64,000 nt of DNA from Nocardia sp. NRRL S-836 (GTDB lineage: Bacteria > Actinomycetota > Actinomycetes > Mycobacteriales > Pseudonocardiaceae), in NCBI RefSeq assembly GCF_001279525.1, contig NZ_LGDY01000094.1, forward strand, positions 104,625 through 168,624, written 5' to 3'. How positions within the stretch are numbered: the first letter of the stretch is position 1; every line of letters begins with the position of its first letter. The notes below the pieces were generated by a model. The model saw only the letters and a list, made by a program, of their open reading frames with translations. It searched no databases and was not told the DNA's origin. Both the position numbers and the translations under genes were made by a program. Shown piece by piece: positions 49,112-57,672 of this stretch.

Positions 49112-50264
49112 CAGTCTTCTTCTCCAGCAGCACGGTGAACTCGGGGTCCCACGCCATCCGCACCGGCTGTCCCGGCGCGCCCGCGTCGTCGATGCGCTGG
49201 GCGTTCTGCACGAACGCGACCAGCTCACCCACGGGGGTGTCCACGACGAACTGCGTTGACACGCCCGTGTAGACGACATCGCGCACGACGCCCTGGAGCA
49301 CGCACCAGCCCGTGGGCGGCTCAGCCGTCTCGTCGAACAGGTGCACCTTCTCCGGGCGCACGGTCGCGGCGACCTTCTGGCCGTGCGCGGCGCTGCCGTT
49401 CAGCCGCGCGCGCAACCGGGTGGCACCGGGTGCGGTCAGCTCGGCGAAACCGCCGTCCACTCCGGACACCTCCGCGTCCAGGATGTTCGACGTGCCGATG
49501 AACCCGGCGACGAAGCGGGTCGCGGGGCGTTCGTAGACGTCCTCGGGGTAGCCGACCTGCTCGATGCGGCCCGCGTTCATCACGGCGATGCGGTGCGACA
49601 GGACCAGCGCCTCCTCCTGGTCGTGCGTGACGTAGAGGAACGTCGTGCCGACCTCGCGCTGGATGCGCATCAGCTCGATCTGCAGCTCCTTGCGCAGCTT
49701 GGCGTCGAGCGCGCCGAGCGGTTCGTCGAGCAGGAGCAGCTGCGGCCCGGCCGCAAGCGCTCGCGCGATGGCGACCCGTTGCTGCTGGCCACCGGAGAGC
49801 TGCGCGGGCCTGCGCTGGGCGAACTGCGACAGGCGGACGAGCTCCAGGTGCTCGCCGACCCGCCTGCGCAGCTCCTCGCCGCGCAGCTTCTTGCGCTTGA
49901 GGCCGTAGGCGACGTTGTCCCACACCGACATGTGCGGGAACAGCGCGTACGACTGGAAGACGGTGTTGACGTCCCTCCGGTACGGCGGGACGCCCACCAT
50001 GTCGTTGCCGTCGAGCTCGATGCGGCCCTCGTCCGGGTCGATGAACCCGGCGATCATGCGCAGCACCGTGGTCTTGCCGCAGCCGGACGGGCCGAGCACG
50101 GAGAAGAACTCGCCCTCGTGGACGTTGAGCGAGATTCCGTCGACCGCCACCTGGTCGGAGAAACGTTTGCGCACCCCGTGCAGACCGATCTCGACGGGGG
50201 CGAACGTGTCCGGGGTGGAGGCCTCAGCGGGAGAGAAGCCGGTCAAGTAGGGGCGCCTTCGCAA
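49104..50264 (-). CDS. potA: Polyamine-type ABC transporter ATPase (PotA-like)
   Basis: 386 aa. Walker [10 protein letters not shown] (58-66), Q-loop [13 protein letters not shown], signature LSGGQQQR, Walker [14 protein letters not shown]-loop T-H-D-Q-E-E-A, and a C-terminal TOBE domain. It powers the PotBCD importer. The start is uncertain: TTG 50264 gives a 22-residue extension before the conserved part, and an internal TTG at 50246 is also possible. Stop overlaps potD start. A TACCCT in the upstream region may be its -10. Confidence 0.9.
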   Translation of the reverse strand: MRRRPYLTGFSPAEASTPDTFAPVEIGLHGVRKRFSDQVAVDGISLNVHEGEFFSVLGPSGCGKTTVLRMIAGFIDPDEGRIELDGNDMVGVPPYRRDVNTVFQSYALFPHMSVWDNVAYGLKRKKLRGEELRRRVGEHLELVRLSQFAQRRPAQLSGGQQQRVAIARALAAGPQLLLLDEPLGALDAKLRKELQIELMRIQREVGTTFLYVTHDQEEALVLSHRIAVMNAGRIEQVGYPEDVYERPATRFVAGFIGTSNILDAEVSGVDGGFAELTAPGATRLRARLNGSAAHGQKVAATVRPEKVHLFDETAEPPTGWCVLQGVVRDVVYTGVSTQFVVDTPVGELVAFVQNAQRIDDAGAPGQPVRMAWDPEFTVLLEKKTDD

Positions 50265-50400
50265 GATCGGACGGGTGGGCCGCGCTGAGGGTAACGGTGC
50301 ACGACCTCACTGGTAAGCCGTGCGCGCGCGACCTCACACATCCGTGCGCGTCTCCATGTGCGACGATGACCAGGTAACCGGATGAGCAGTGGAGGAAACC

Positions 50401-50658
50401 GTGGCTTCGTCCTCGGAACTGGACAAGCGTCCTGCCGTCGACCCTCACGAGGAGCCGTCGCACGAGTGGGGCTGGCACGGCTCGCTGACCAAGGGCACCC
50501 GGATCGCCGGCTGGCTCTCCGCGATCTTCTGCTTCCTGATGCTGATCGGCAACCACCACGGCCGCATCGAGAACGTCTACCTCATCGCGACCGGCGTGAC
50601 GATCATCGGCTTCCTGGTGTGGGACATGGCCCGCCGCAAGACGTCCTGGCGCCGTTAG
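50401..50658 (+). CDS. DUF2631 membrane protein
   Basis: 85 aa from GTG 50401 with TGGAGG 5 nt upstream. N-terminal half charged and His-rich (H-E-W-G-W-H-G), then two spans separated by N-H-H-G-R-I-E-N. This is the DUF2631 family, the M. tuberculosis Rv2876 counterpart, which in that genome lies just beyond dxr on the opposite strand. Its function is unknown. Its presence here marks the far edge of the accessory insertion between dxr and rlmN. Confidence 0.85.
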   Translation: MASSSELDKRPAVDPHEEPSHEWGWHGSLTKGTRIAGWLSAIFCFLMLIGNHHGRIENVYLIATGVTIIGFLVWDMARRKTSWRR

Positions 50659-51557
50659 ACCTCGAGCACGAGCTTGCCCTGGGTGCGACCCTTCTCGCCC
50701 AGGGCATGCGCTTGTCCGGCCTCTTCCAGCGGGAACGTCGCGTCGACGTGCACCCGCAGCTGCCCCGACTCGACGAGCGCGGTGATCGCCTCCAGGCCCG
50801 CCCGGTCCGGCTCGACCAGGATCGGGCTGGTCCTGATGTCGTCACGCGGACCGACCGCCACCCCGGACGGCACGCCGACGAAGAGCCCGCCGCTGCGCAC
50901 CGGCGCCGGTGAGCTGCCGCCGACCAGGTCCACGAGCACGTCGACGTCGGCGCGGTCGTACTCGGCGACCGTGTGGTCGACCACCTCGTCCACGCCGAGG
51001 TCCTTGAGGAACGCGTGCTTGGCCGCCCGCGCCGTGCCGATCACGTGCGCGCCGCGGGCCTTCGCGATCTGCACCGCGAGGTGGCCGACCCCTCCGGCCG
51101 CCGCGGTGACCAGCACCTTCTGCCCCGGCTGCACGTCGGCGGTGTCGACGAGGACCTGCCACGCGGTGAGCGCGGCGAGCGGCAGGGCGGCCGCTTCGAC
51201 GTGGGTGAGCCCCGCCGGTTTCCTGGCGAAGTGGCGCGACGGCGCGGTGACGTACTCGGCGTAGGCGCTCGCGGCGTGCGGGAAGCGCGGCATTCCGTAG
51301 ACCTCGTCGCCGGGCTTGAGGGTCGTGACGCCGAAGCCGACCTCCTCGACCACGCCGGAGACGTCCCAGCCCAGCACGAGCGGGAACGTCTGCAGCCCCG
51401 CCATGCCACCGCCGGCGCGGGTCTTCCAGTCGACCGGGTTGATCCCGGCCGCGTGCACCCTGACCAGCACCTCCGTCGGCACGGGCGCGGGCTTGGGCAG
51501 GTCGGAGAGGGTCAGGACCTCGGGGCCACCGAACTCGGTCTGGGTGATCGCTCGCAT
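50655..51557 (-). CDS. NADP-dependent quinone oxidoreductase-like enzyme (MDR)
   Basis: 300 aa from ATG 51557. N-terminal G-R-x-x-type catalytic domain (A-A-G-I-N-P-V-D-W-K) without the zinc ligands, and a Rossmann part with T-A-A-A-G-G-V-G-H-L-A-V-Q-I-A. The C-terminus is G-K-L-V-L-E-V. It is of the zinc-free quinone reductase type. It overlaps the DUF2631 stop by 4 nt and is divergent from an HxlR regulator across an 79-bp gap with inverted repeats, an arrangement like QorA-QorR. Confidence 0.88.
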   Translation of the reverse strand: MRAITQTEFGGPEVLTLSDLPKPAPVPTEVLVRVHAAGINPVDWKTRAGGGMAGLQTFPLVLGWDVSGVVEEVGFGVTTLKPGDEVYGMPRFPHAASAYAEYVTAPSRHFARKPAGLTHVEAAALPLAALTAWQVLVDTADVQPGQKVLVTAAAGGVGHLAVQIAKARGAHVIGTARAAKHAFLKDLGVDEVVDHTVAEYDRADVDVLVDLVGGSSPAPVRSGGLFVGVPSGVAVGPRDDIRTSPILVEPDRAGLEAITALVESGQLRVHVDATFPLEEAGQAHALGEKGRTQGKLVLEV

Positions 51558-51592
51558 GCCCCCCAGTTTCCGAGACCTGGTCACTGTTCGCA

Positions 51593-51625
51593 ACCAGGCA
51601 CTAGTTTGTGCACTAGGTACCTGGT
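51593..51625. promoter_or_regulatory. Probable HxlR-type operator
   Basis: ACCAGG (51593-51598) and CCTGGT (51620-51625) form an inverted repeat flanking two direct CACTAG copies (51599-51604, 51611-51616). It lies in the divergent gap between the oxidoreductase and the HxlR gene. Confidence 0.5.
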
Positions 51626-51636
51626 AGAAACCACCC

Positions 51637-52023
51637 GTGATCAGGAACGTTTACTCGAAGATGTGCCCGTGTCGCGACCTGCTGGACATGGTCGCCTCGA
51701 AGTGGACGGCGCTCGCGATCGGCGCGATGGAGAACGGGCCGGTGCGGTTCGGCGAGATGAAGCGCGAACTGGAGGGCATCAGCCAGAAGATGCTCACGCA
51801 GACGTTGCGCGCGCTCGAACGCGATGGGCTCGTCACGCGCACGGTGTACCCCACGGTGCCGTTGCGCGTGGAGTACGAGCTGACCGAGCTCGGTCGCAGC
51901 GTGATCGAGCCCCTCGCGGCGCTGCGGATGTGGGCGCAGCAGAACTACGACTCGGTCGCCGAGGCGCGCGAGACGTTCGACAGCGCGGATCCCGTCGGCC
52001 TGGAACCCGCTACGACCCGGTGA
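51637..52023 (+). CDS. HxlR-family transcriptional regulator
   Basis: 128 aa. The winged-helix domain (D-L-L-D-M-V-A-S-K-W-T-A-L-A-I-G-A-M, Q-K-M-L-T-Q-T-L-R-A-L-E-R-D-G-L) fills most of the protein. It begins with a cysteine pair, M-C-P-C-R-D, at the position where QorR/HypR-type HxlR regulators use cysteine as a redox switch. It probably represses the divergent quinone reductase and releases it on oxidant or quinone exposure. GTG start. Confidence 0.9.
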   Translation: MIRNVYSKMCPCRDLLDMVASKWTALAIGAMENGPVRFGEMKRELEGISQKMLTQTLRALERDGLVTRTVYPTVPLRVEYELTELGRSVIEPLAALRMWAQQNYDSVAEARETFDSADPVGLEPATTR

Positions 52024-52035
52024 CCGGCCGGCCGG

Positions 52036-53595
52036 TCACGCGACGACCCAGCCGAACTGGAACTCGACCGTCTGCCCCTCGCAGTTCGCGCTCGGCGAGT
52101 CGAAGTGGGCGCCCTGGAAGAGGCATCGGTGCAACGGGAGCGTGGCCACGTCCGCCGGCTTGTCCCGGAAGACGTAGCCGAGCGTGCCGAGGACGGTCTG
52201 CCCCTCGCAGGTGGACGAGACCGAGGTCATGTGGTCCTCGGAGTTGTTGATGCGGCAGGCGTACAACGGCATCGCGCCCGGCTCGGGGTTCGCGAGCAGC
52301 TTGCCGAGGGTGTAGGCCTCGGGGGTGAAGCCCGCGGGTGCGTTCACGCGTGGGGTGCCGCTGTAGTGGAACGGCGTGCCGTTCTTGATGTACCGCTTCA
52401 GCACGAGGGTTTCCCTCGGCGGTTTGGGCTGTGTCGTCGGCTGCACGGACTGCGTGACCTGGGCCGGCTTCGAGCTGCTGACCGGTTTGCTGGACGACGG
52501 CGCCGCGCTGCTGCTGCTCGGTGCGGCACTGCTGGACGACGCGCTGGAGCTGACGCTGGTCGTCGACGTGGGCTGGTCGCTGACGTTCGCGCCCTGCTGC
52601 GCCGCCGCCCTGCCGGGGGTCTCCGGCTTGACCAGGAAGACCGCGGCGAGCGCGATCACGACCACCGCCGCCGCGGCACCGGCGAAGATGCCGATCCGCT
52701 TGCGGGACCTGGGTTTGTCGTCCCAGTCCGCACGCGTCGGCGGCTGCGGCGTGACGTAGGCGGTGACGGGTTCGATGACGACCGTCTGCTCCGACGGCGT
52801 GGGCGGCCGGACGACCTTGGTGCGGTCACCGAGCCGTTCGCGCAGCTGGGCGGCGGTCAGCCGGCGGGTGTCGTCCTGGGTGAGCAGCGCCATGATCGTG
52901 TCGGCGAGCGGCCCGTACGTGCGCTGGAGGACCGGCTCCTCGTACATGATCGCGTGCATGGTCGCCGCGGTCGTGTCGCGCTGGAACGGAGCGCGCCCCT
53001 CGATCGCGTGGAACATGGTGGCGCCCAACGCCCACAGGTCGCTCGCGGGCGACGGTTGCTTGCCGGCGAACAACTCCGGCGCCATGTAACCGGGCGAGCC
53101 CATGATGCCGCCGGTCGCCGTCAGCCCGGGGTCGTCCACGGCACGGGCGATGCCGAAGTCGGCGAGCTTCACCCGGCCGTCGGGCAGCACCATGATGTTG
53201 CTGGGCTTGACGTCCCGGTGCACGATGCCCGCCGCGTGGGCCGCTTCGAGCGCGTTGAGCGTCTGCAGGCCGATGTCGGCGACCTCGTCCTCGCTCAGCG
53301 CCCTGCGCGCCATGACGGTGGCGAGCGTCGGGGCCTCGACGAGCTCCATGACGAGGTACGTGACGCCGTGCTCGACGATGACGTCGTAGATGCCGACGAC
53401 GTTCGGGCTGTTCAGCCGCCCCGCCGTGCGGGCTTCCCGCAGCACGCGCTCGGTCTCGGTGGTCCGCAGCTCCTTGAGCGCGACCTGGCGCCCGATGACC
53501 CGGTCTTCTGCCAGCCAGACGACCCCCATGCCGCCCCGGCCGAGCTCTCTGATCGTCGCGTACCTGCCCGCGACCAGCCTCGTCGGTTCCCCCAC
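52036..53595 (-). CDS. Membrane Ser/Thr protein kinase with outer Cys-Glu-Gly-Gln repeat domain
   Basis: 519 aa from GTG 53595. Kinase: G-R-G-G-M-G, Lys in A-L-K-E-L, H-R-D-V-K-P-S-N and D-F-G (active). A single span lies near residues 302-323, then a long Ser/Thr/Pro linker and an outer domain of about 130 residues. The outer domain has two similar units, each with P-L-x-x-C...C-E-G-Q-T-V and an aromatic end (L-G-Y-V-F, F-G-W-V-V). The repeated cysteines suggest disulfides outside the cell. No PASTA repeats are present, so the ligand is not the PknB type. Position beside a carbonic anhydrase gives no clear role. Confidence 0.9.
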   Translation of the reverse strand: MGEPTRLVAGRYATIRELGRGGMGVVWLAEDRVIGRQVALKELRTTETERVLREARTAGRLNSPNVVGIYDVIVEHGVTYLVMELVEAPTLATVMARRALSEDEVADIGLQTLNALEAAHAAGIVHRDVKPSNIMVLPDGRVKLADFGIARAVDDPGLTATGGIMGSPGYMAPELFAGKQPSPASDLWALGATMFHAIEGRAPFQRDTTAATMHAIMYEEPVLQRTYGPLADTIMALLTQDDTRRLTAAQLRERLGDRTKVVRPPTPSEQTVVIEPVTAYVTPQPPTRADWDDKPRSRKRIGIFAGAAAAVVVIALAAVFLVKPETPGRAAAQQGANVSDQPTSTTSVSSSASSSSAAPSSSSAAPSSSKPVSSSKPAQVTQSVQPTTQPKPPRETLVLKRYIKNGTPFHYSGTPRVNAPAGFTPEAYTLGKLLANPEPGAMPLYACRINNSEDHMTSVSSTCEGQTVLGTLGYVFRDKPADVATLPLHRCLFQGAHFDSPSANCEGQTVEFQFGWVVA

Positions 53596-53780
53596 GACGC
53601 CGCATGCTAGCCGGAGCCCCGCGGCGACCGGTCCCCTGTCCGGGTTCTGTCGTCTGTGACGGAGATTGTCGGCCGCCGCTTCTTCTTCAGCGGGCTCATT
53701 CCCAGCTCGTGGGCACTGTTGCGGGTATGCGCACACGGCAGTTGGCTCAGCCGCACCCGCTCCGGTGAAAGGACCTGATC

Positions 53781-54266
53781 ATGTCGGTGACCGACGAGCT
53801 GCTCGCCAACAACCTCACCTACGCCGCCCAGTTCTCCGGCCCGCTGCCGCTGCCGCCCGCCAAGCACGTCGCCGTGGTGGCGTGCATGGACGCACGCCTC
53901 GACGTCTACCGCGTGCTCGGTCTCCAGGAGGGCGAGGCGCACGTGATCCGCAACGCGGGCGGCGTCGTGACCGAGGACGAGATCCGCTCGCTCGCGATCA
54001 GCCAGCGCCTGCTCGGCACCAGGGAGATCATCCTCATCCACCACACCGACTGCGGCATGCTGACGTTCACCGACGACGACTTCAAGCGGTCCATCCAGGA
54101 GGACGTCGGCGTGAAGCCCGCCTGGGCGGCCGAGTCGTTCAGCGACCTGGAAGAGGACGTGCGCCAGTCGGTCGCACGCATCCTCGGCAACCCGTTCGTG
54201 CCGGTCAAGGACTCGGTGCGCGGTTTCGTGTTCGACGTGGCGACGGGTGCGCTGACCGAGGTGTGA
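53781..54266 (+). CDS. Beta-class carbonic anhydrase
   Basis: 161 aa. Zinc ligands Cys35 (A-C-M-D-A-R), His88 and Cys91 (H-H-T-D-C-G-M) with the Asp37-Arg39 dyad. A compact, single-domain member of the beta class, similar to the small M. tuberculosis Rv1284 type. It interconverts CO2 and bicarbonate in the cytosol. ATG start follows GAAAGGA. Its stop directly abuts the convergent rlmN stop without a gap. Confidence 0.92.
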   Translation: MSVTDELLANNLTYAAQFSGPLPLPPAKHVAVVACMDARLDVYRVLGLQEGEAHVIRNAGGVVTEDEIRSLAISQRLLGTREIILIHHTDCGMLTFTDDDFKRSIQEDVGVKPAWAAESFSDLEEDVRQSVARILGNPFVPVKDSVRGFVFDVATGALTEV

Positions 54267-55373
54267 TCAGCCCTCGGCCGCGAGCTGCCCGCAGGCCGCT
54301 GCGATCTCCTGCCCGCGGGTGTCCCGGACGGTGCACTCGACACCCTGCTCCCGCACCCGGCGCACGAACTCCCGTTCCACCGGCTTCGGCGAGGCGTCCC
54401 ACTTGCTGCCCGGCGTCGGGTTCAGCGGGATCAGGTTCACGTGCACCAGCTGCCCGAGGTGCTTGCGCAGCTTCTTGCCCAGCAGGTCCGCCCGCCAGCC
54501 CTGGTCGTTGATGTCGCGGATCAGCGCGTACTCGATGCTGACCCGGCGCCCGGTCTGGTCGGCGTACCCGCGGGCCGCCTCCAGCACCTCGGCCACGTCC
54601 CAGCGCGTGTTGACCGGCACCAGCGTGTTGCGCAGCTCGTCGTCCGGCGTGTGCAACGACACCGCCAACCTGACCTGCAGCTTCTCCTCGGTCAGCTTCT
54701 TGATCGCCGGCACCAGGCCGACCGTCGACACGGTCACCGTGCGCTGCGAGATGCCCAGCCCATCCGGCGCCGGTGCCGTGATGCGGTGCACGGCCTCGAT
54801 GACCCGCTTGTAGTTCGCGAGCGGTTCGCCCATGCCCATGAAGACGATGTTCGACAGCCGTCCGGGACCACCGGGCAGCTCGCCGTCGCGCATCGCCGCG
54901 GCACCGAGGCGCACCTGGTCCACGATCTCCGCGGTCGACAGGTTGCGCTGCAGGCCGCCCTGGCCGGTCGCGCAGAACGGGCACGCCATGCCGCAGCCGG
55001 CCTGCGACGAGATGCACAGCGTCGCGCGGTCCGGGTAGCGCATCAGAACGCTCTCGATGAGCGTGCCGTCGTGCGCGCGCAGGAGCGTCTTCGCCGTCGT
55101 CCCCTCATCGGTCGTGACCTTGCGCACAACCGTGAAAAGCGGCGGCATCAGGTCGGCGACGAGCTTGTCGCGCGTGGCGGCCGGGATGTCGGTCATCTCG
55201 GCCGGGTCGACGGTCAGGCGGCTGAAGTAGTGGTTCGACAGCTGCTTGGCCCGGAACGGCTTCTCACCAAGGGCCGCAACGGCATCAGCGCGTTCGGACG
55301 GTGAGAGGTCGACCAGGTGGCGCGGCGGCAGGCCGCGCTTGGGCGCGTCGAAGACAAGGGGAAGCGAGGTCAT
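54267..55373 (-). CDS. rlmN: 23S rRNA/tRNA (adenine-C2) methyltransferase
   Basis: 368 aa radical SAM enzyme that methylates A2503 of 23S rRNA and A37 of some tRNAs. The cluster motif is C-G-M-A-C-P-F-C (Cys127, Cys131, Cys134), the accessory Cys120 is in A-T-L-C-I-S-S-Q, and the C-terminal [11 protein letters not shown] holds the second catalytic Cys. In M. tuberculosis it lies just beside cdsA; here about 4 kb of other genes (PadR to VOC) separate them. Confidence 0.95.
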   Translation of the reverse strand: MTSLPLVFDAPKRGLPPRHLVDLSPSERADAVAALGEKPFRAKQLSNHYFSRLTVDPAEMTDIPAATRDKLVADLMPPLFTVVRKVTTDEGTTAKTLLRAHDGTLIESVLMRYPDRATLCISSQAGCGMACPFCATGQGGLQRNLSTAEIVDQVRLGAAAMRDGELPGGPGRLSNIVFMGMGEPLANYKRVIEAVHRITAPAPDGLGISQRTVTVSTVGLVPAIKKLTEEKLQVRLAVSLHTPDDELRNTLVPVNTRWDVAEVLEAARGYADQTGRRVSIEYALIRDINDQGWRADLLGKKLRKHLGQLVHVNLIPLNPTPGSKWDASPKPVEREFVRRVREQGVECTVRDTRGQEIAAACGQLAAEG

Positions 55374-55432
55374 AGCACATCCAGTGTCCCACGAACTTCA
55401 CCAACACAAGACCGTTGCATCGCGATAGCTTC

Positions 55433-55442
55433 CGATATATCG
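55433..55442. promoter_or_regulatory. Putative PadR operator
   Basis: CGATATATCG, a perfect 10-bp palindrome 8 nt before the PadR start codon, a position suited to autorepression. AT-rich ATAT-core sites are typical of actinobacterial PadR proteins. Confidence 0.5.
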
Positions 55443-55450
55443 TTAACGGC

Positions 55451-55954
55451 ATGATGATGCGACCACACCACAGGAACCACACACACAGGCACCGCCACGG
55501 CCCGTTCGGGGGCGGCGGCAGGGGCGGCCGTCAACGACGCGGCAACGTCCGTGCAGCTGTTCTGTCCCTGCTGGCAGAACGCCCGATGCACGGCTACGAG
55601 ATCATCCAGGAGATCGCCAGGCGCACCGGCGGCGGCTGGAGCCCGAGCCCCGGCTCGGTCTACCCCACGCTGCAGATGCTGGCCGACGAAGGCCTGATCT
55701 CCTCCGAGGAAGAAGGGGGCAAGAAGCTGTTCACGCTCACCGACCACGGCAGGACGGAGCACACGGCCCCGCCCTGGCGCGACATCAACTTCCAGCTCGA
55801 CCCGGTCGACGGCGAGCTGAGGTCGTCCATCCGGCTCCTCGGTAGCGCGATGGAGCAGATCTCCCACGCGGGCACGCCCGAGCAGAAGGCCCGCGCCGTC
55901 GAGCTCTACAACGAGCTGCGGCGCAAGCTCTACGCCATCCTCGCCGAGGAGTGA
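55451..55954 (+). CDS. PadR-family regulator with His-rich N-terminus
   Basis: 167 aa from ATG 55451 (adjacent ATGs follow at 55454 and 55457). The first 25 residues are His-rich (H-H-R-N-H-T-H-R-H-R-H), which could bind metal. The winged helix has A-V-L-S-L-L-A-E-R-P-M-H-G-Y-E-I and P-S-P-G-S-V-Y-P-T-L-Q-M-L. C-terminal half is a helical dimerisation region. Target genes unknown; the downstream aldo/keto reductase is convergent, not in the operon. Confidence 0.9.
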   Translation: MMMRPHHRNHTHRHRHGPFGGGGRGGRQRRGNVRAAVLSLLAERPMHGYEIIQEIARRTGGGWSPSPGSVYPTLQMLADEGLISSEEEGGKKLFTLTDHGRTEHTAPPWRDINFQLDPVDGELRSSIRLLGSAMEQISHAGTPEQKARAVELYNELRRKLYAILAEE

Positions 55955-55955
55955 C

Positions 55956-56933
55956 TCACCAGCGGTCGTGCACGTGCGGCCTGATCAGCTCGTCGTACAC
56001 CGCCGCCACCGCGGCCCGGTCCACTCCGGACAACTCGGCCGCCGCCGCGTTCGACCGCGCCTGCTCCACGTTGCGAGCACCCGGGATCACCACCGTGACA
56101 CCGGCCTGATCGATGATCCACCTGAGCGCGAACTGCGCCATGGTGGCCCCCTCGGGAACCAGCGGCCGCAGCCGTTCGACCGCCTCCAACCCCACCTCGA
56201 ACGGCACCCCGGAGAAGGTCTCGCCGACGTCGAACGCCTCACCGTTGCGGTTGTAGTTGCGGTGGTCGTCCGCGCCGAACTTCGTGTCCCTGCTGTACTT
56301 GCCGGACAGCAACCCGGAGGCCAGCGGCACGCGCGCGATGATCGCGACCCCCGCCTCGGCCGCCTTCGGCAGCACCTCTTCGAGCGGCTTGAGCCGGAAC
56401 GCGTTCAGGATGATCTGCACGCTGGCCACGTTCGGCCGCTTGATCGCCTCGAGCGCTTCCTCGACCTTCTCCACCGACACGCCGTAAGCAGCGATCCGCT
56501 GCTGCTCCACCATCTCGTCGAGCGTGTCGTACACCTCGTCGCGGCTGTACACCGGCGTCGGCGGGCAGTGCAGCTGCACCAGGTCGAGCGTGTCCACCCC
56601 GAGGTTGCGGCGGCTCCGGTCGTTCCACGCGAGGAAGTTCTCCCGCGAGTACCCCTCCGTGGTCTGCGCCGGCAGCCGCCGCCCCATCTTGGTGGCCACG
56701 AAGACGTCGTCGTCCTTGCGCTCCTTGAGGAACCGCCCGACAAGCGTCTCGCTGCGCCCGTCGCCGTACACGTCAGCGGTGTCGAAGAAGTCGACCCCCG
56801 TGTCGGCGGCGGCGTGCAGCAACGCGAGCGCCTCGCTCTCGTCCACCTCGCCCCAGTCGGCGCCGAGCTGCCAGCACCCCAGCCCGACGACGCCGACCTG
56901 GCGGTCCAACCTGCCTGCGTTTCGCTTCTCCAC
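55956..56933 (-). CDS. Aldo/keto reductase
   Basis: 325 aa TIM barrel. Tetrad residues appear as D-T-A-D-V-Y-G (Asp, Tyr), Lys in A-T-K-M-G and His in Q-L-H-C-P. The NADPH-binding C-terminal part has I-P-G-A-R-N-V-E-Q-A-R-S-N. Reduces aldehydes or ketones; substrate unknown. GTG start. The stop at 55956 is 1 nt from the convergent PadR stop. Confidence 0.9.
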   Translation of the reverse strand: MEKRNAGRLDRQVGVVGLGCWQLGADWGEVDESEALALLHAAADTGVDFFDTADVYGDGRSETLVGRFLKERKDDDVFVATKMGRRLPAQTTEGYSRENFLAWNDRSRRNLGVDTLDLVQLHCPPTPVYSRDEVYDTLDEMVEQQRIAAYGVSVEKVEEALEAIKRPNVASVQIILNAFRLKPLEEVLPKAAEAGVAIIARVPLASGLLSGKYSRDTKFGADDHRNYNRNGEAFDVGETFSGVPFEVGLEAVERLRPLVPEGATMAQFALRWIIDQAGVTVVIPGARNVEQARSNAAAAELSGVDRAAVAAVYDELIRPHVHDRW

Positions 56934-56952
56934 GAACCGAAGCCTAGTCCGA

Positions 56953-57459
56953 TCAGACCCGTCCGACGTGTTTCAGCAGACGCCACCACTGATCGTCCTC
57001 GTCGACACCCGGAAGAGTCAGGTACTTCGACCCCAGGGCATACGTCTCAAGGAACTCGCCCAGACTGCCTGCGAACTGCCCGAAAACTTCACTGTCCTGC
57101 CATACGATTCCTCGATCAGGGAATCCCCAGACGGTTCCGTCTCGTCTGTTGATGAAGAGCGGGTCCTCATTGGCCTTTCCGAAGCAGAACCACTTTTCGA
57201 CACCCAGCCGAACTGGAGCACCCTCATCCTCCTCGGCATACACCTGCATGGATTCGACAACCTTGCAACGGTAGACGACTACCTGCCCAAGAATTGGTCC
57301 ATCCACAAAGGTGAGCAGGTCGAGATACTCAGTCGGGGCGTCGAGGCCAGGGGCACGTGAGATGCCCTCGGGGAAAGAGTTCATCATCGACCACTCTCGC
57401 TCCAGCTTGGCCGCCGAGCGCACAGCCTCGAAAGCCTGACGAAGCTCAACTGAGATCAT
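56953..57459 (-). CDS. SUKH/SMI1-KNR4-type immunity protein
   Basis: 168 aa from ATG 57459, which shares its first base with the stop of the toxin fragment (TGATG). The N-terminal part L-R-Q-A-F-E-A-V-R-S-A-A, the middle L-F-I-N-R-R-D-G-T-V-W-G-F-P and the late Y-L-T-L-P-G-V fit the SUKH superfamily. Such proteins bind and block a paired nuclease toxin. Here the upstream toxin is only a remnant, so this may be an orphan immunity gene that protects against related strains. Base composition is less GC-rich than its neighbours. Confidence 0.6.
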   Translation of the reverse strand: MISVELRQAFEAVRSAAKLEREWSMMNSFPEGISRAPGLDAPTEYLDLLTFVDGPILGQVVVYRCKVVESMQVYAEEDEGAPVRLGVEKWFCFGKANEDPLFINRRDGTVWGFPDRGIVWQDSEVFGQFAGSLGEFLETYALGSKYLTLPGVDEDDQWWRLLKHVGRV

Positions 57460-57656
57460 CACGGCCCCTTGATGTTGATTCGAATGGGTGTGTAGTCCGG
57501 GAGAGAACGAATCTGTCTGCCGATGTCCTGGTTCGTGACCGCATGCAGGATATGCAGGTTGCTCGCGGCATCCGGGCCACCGAGCTGCAACTCCCACACG
57601 TGGTCCGGATTCATGGCGACTACTGAAGCGCTGAGGCCGTGTGACCGGGGAGCCAC
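57459..57656 (-). pseudogene. C-terminal remnant of a polymorphic toxin nuclease (HNH/GH-E-like)
   Basis: An open stretch of up to 65 residues; from ATG 57614 it is 51 aa. D-H-V-W-E-L-Q-L-G-G-P-D followed by N-L-H-I-L-H-A-V-T-N-Q-D-I-G-R-Q-I matches the end of toxin nuclease domains carried at the C-terminus of long secreted toxins. No N-terminal part exists; a terminator hairpin (57639-57672) and the next gene occupy that position. The stop TGA is fused with the immunity-gene start (TGATG), the typical toxin-immunity junction. Confidence 0.6.
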
Positions 57657-57672
57657 GGCTCCCCGGTCACAC
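57639..57672 (-). terminator. Terminator hairpin overlapping the methyltransferase stop
   Basis: A 16-bp perfect stem GTGTGACCGGGGAGCC (57639-57654) with 57657-57672. The methyltransferase stop at 57667-57669 lies inside it. No clear U-tract on the minus strand. Confidence 0.6.
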
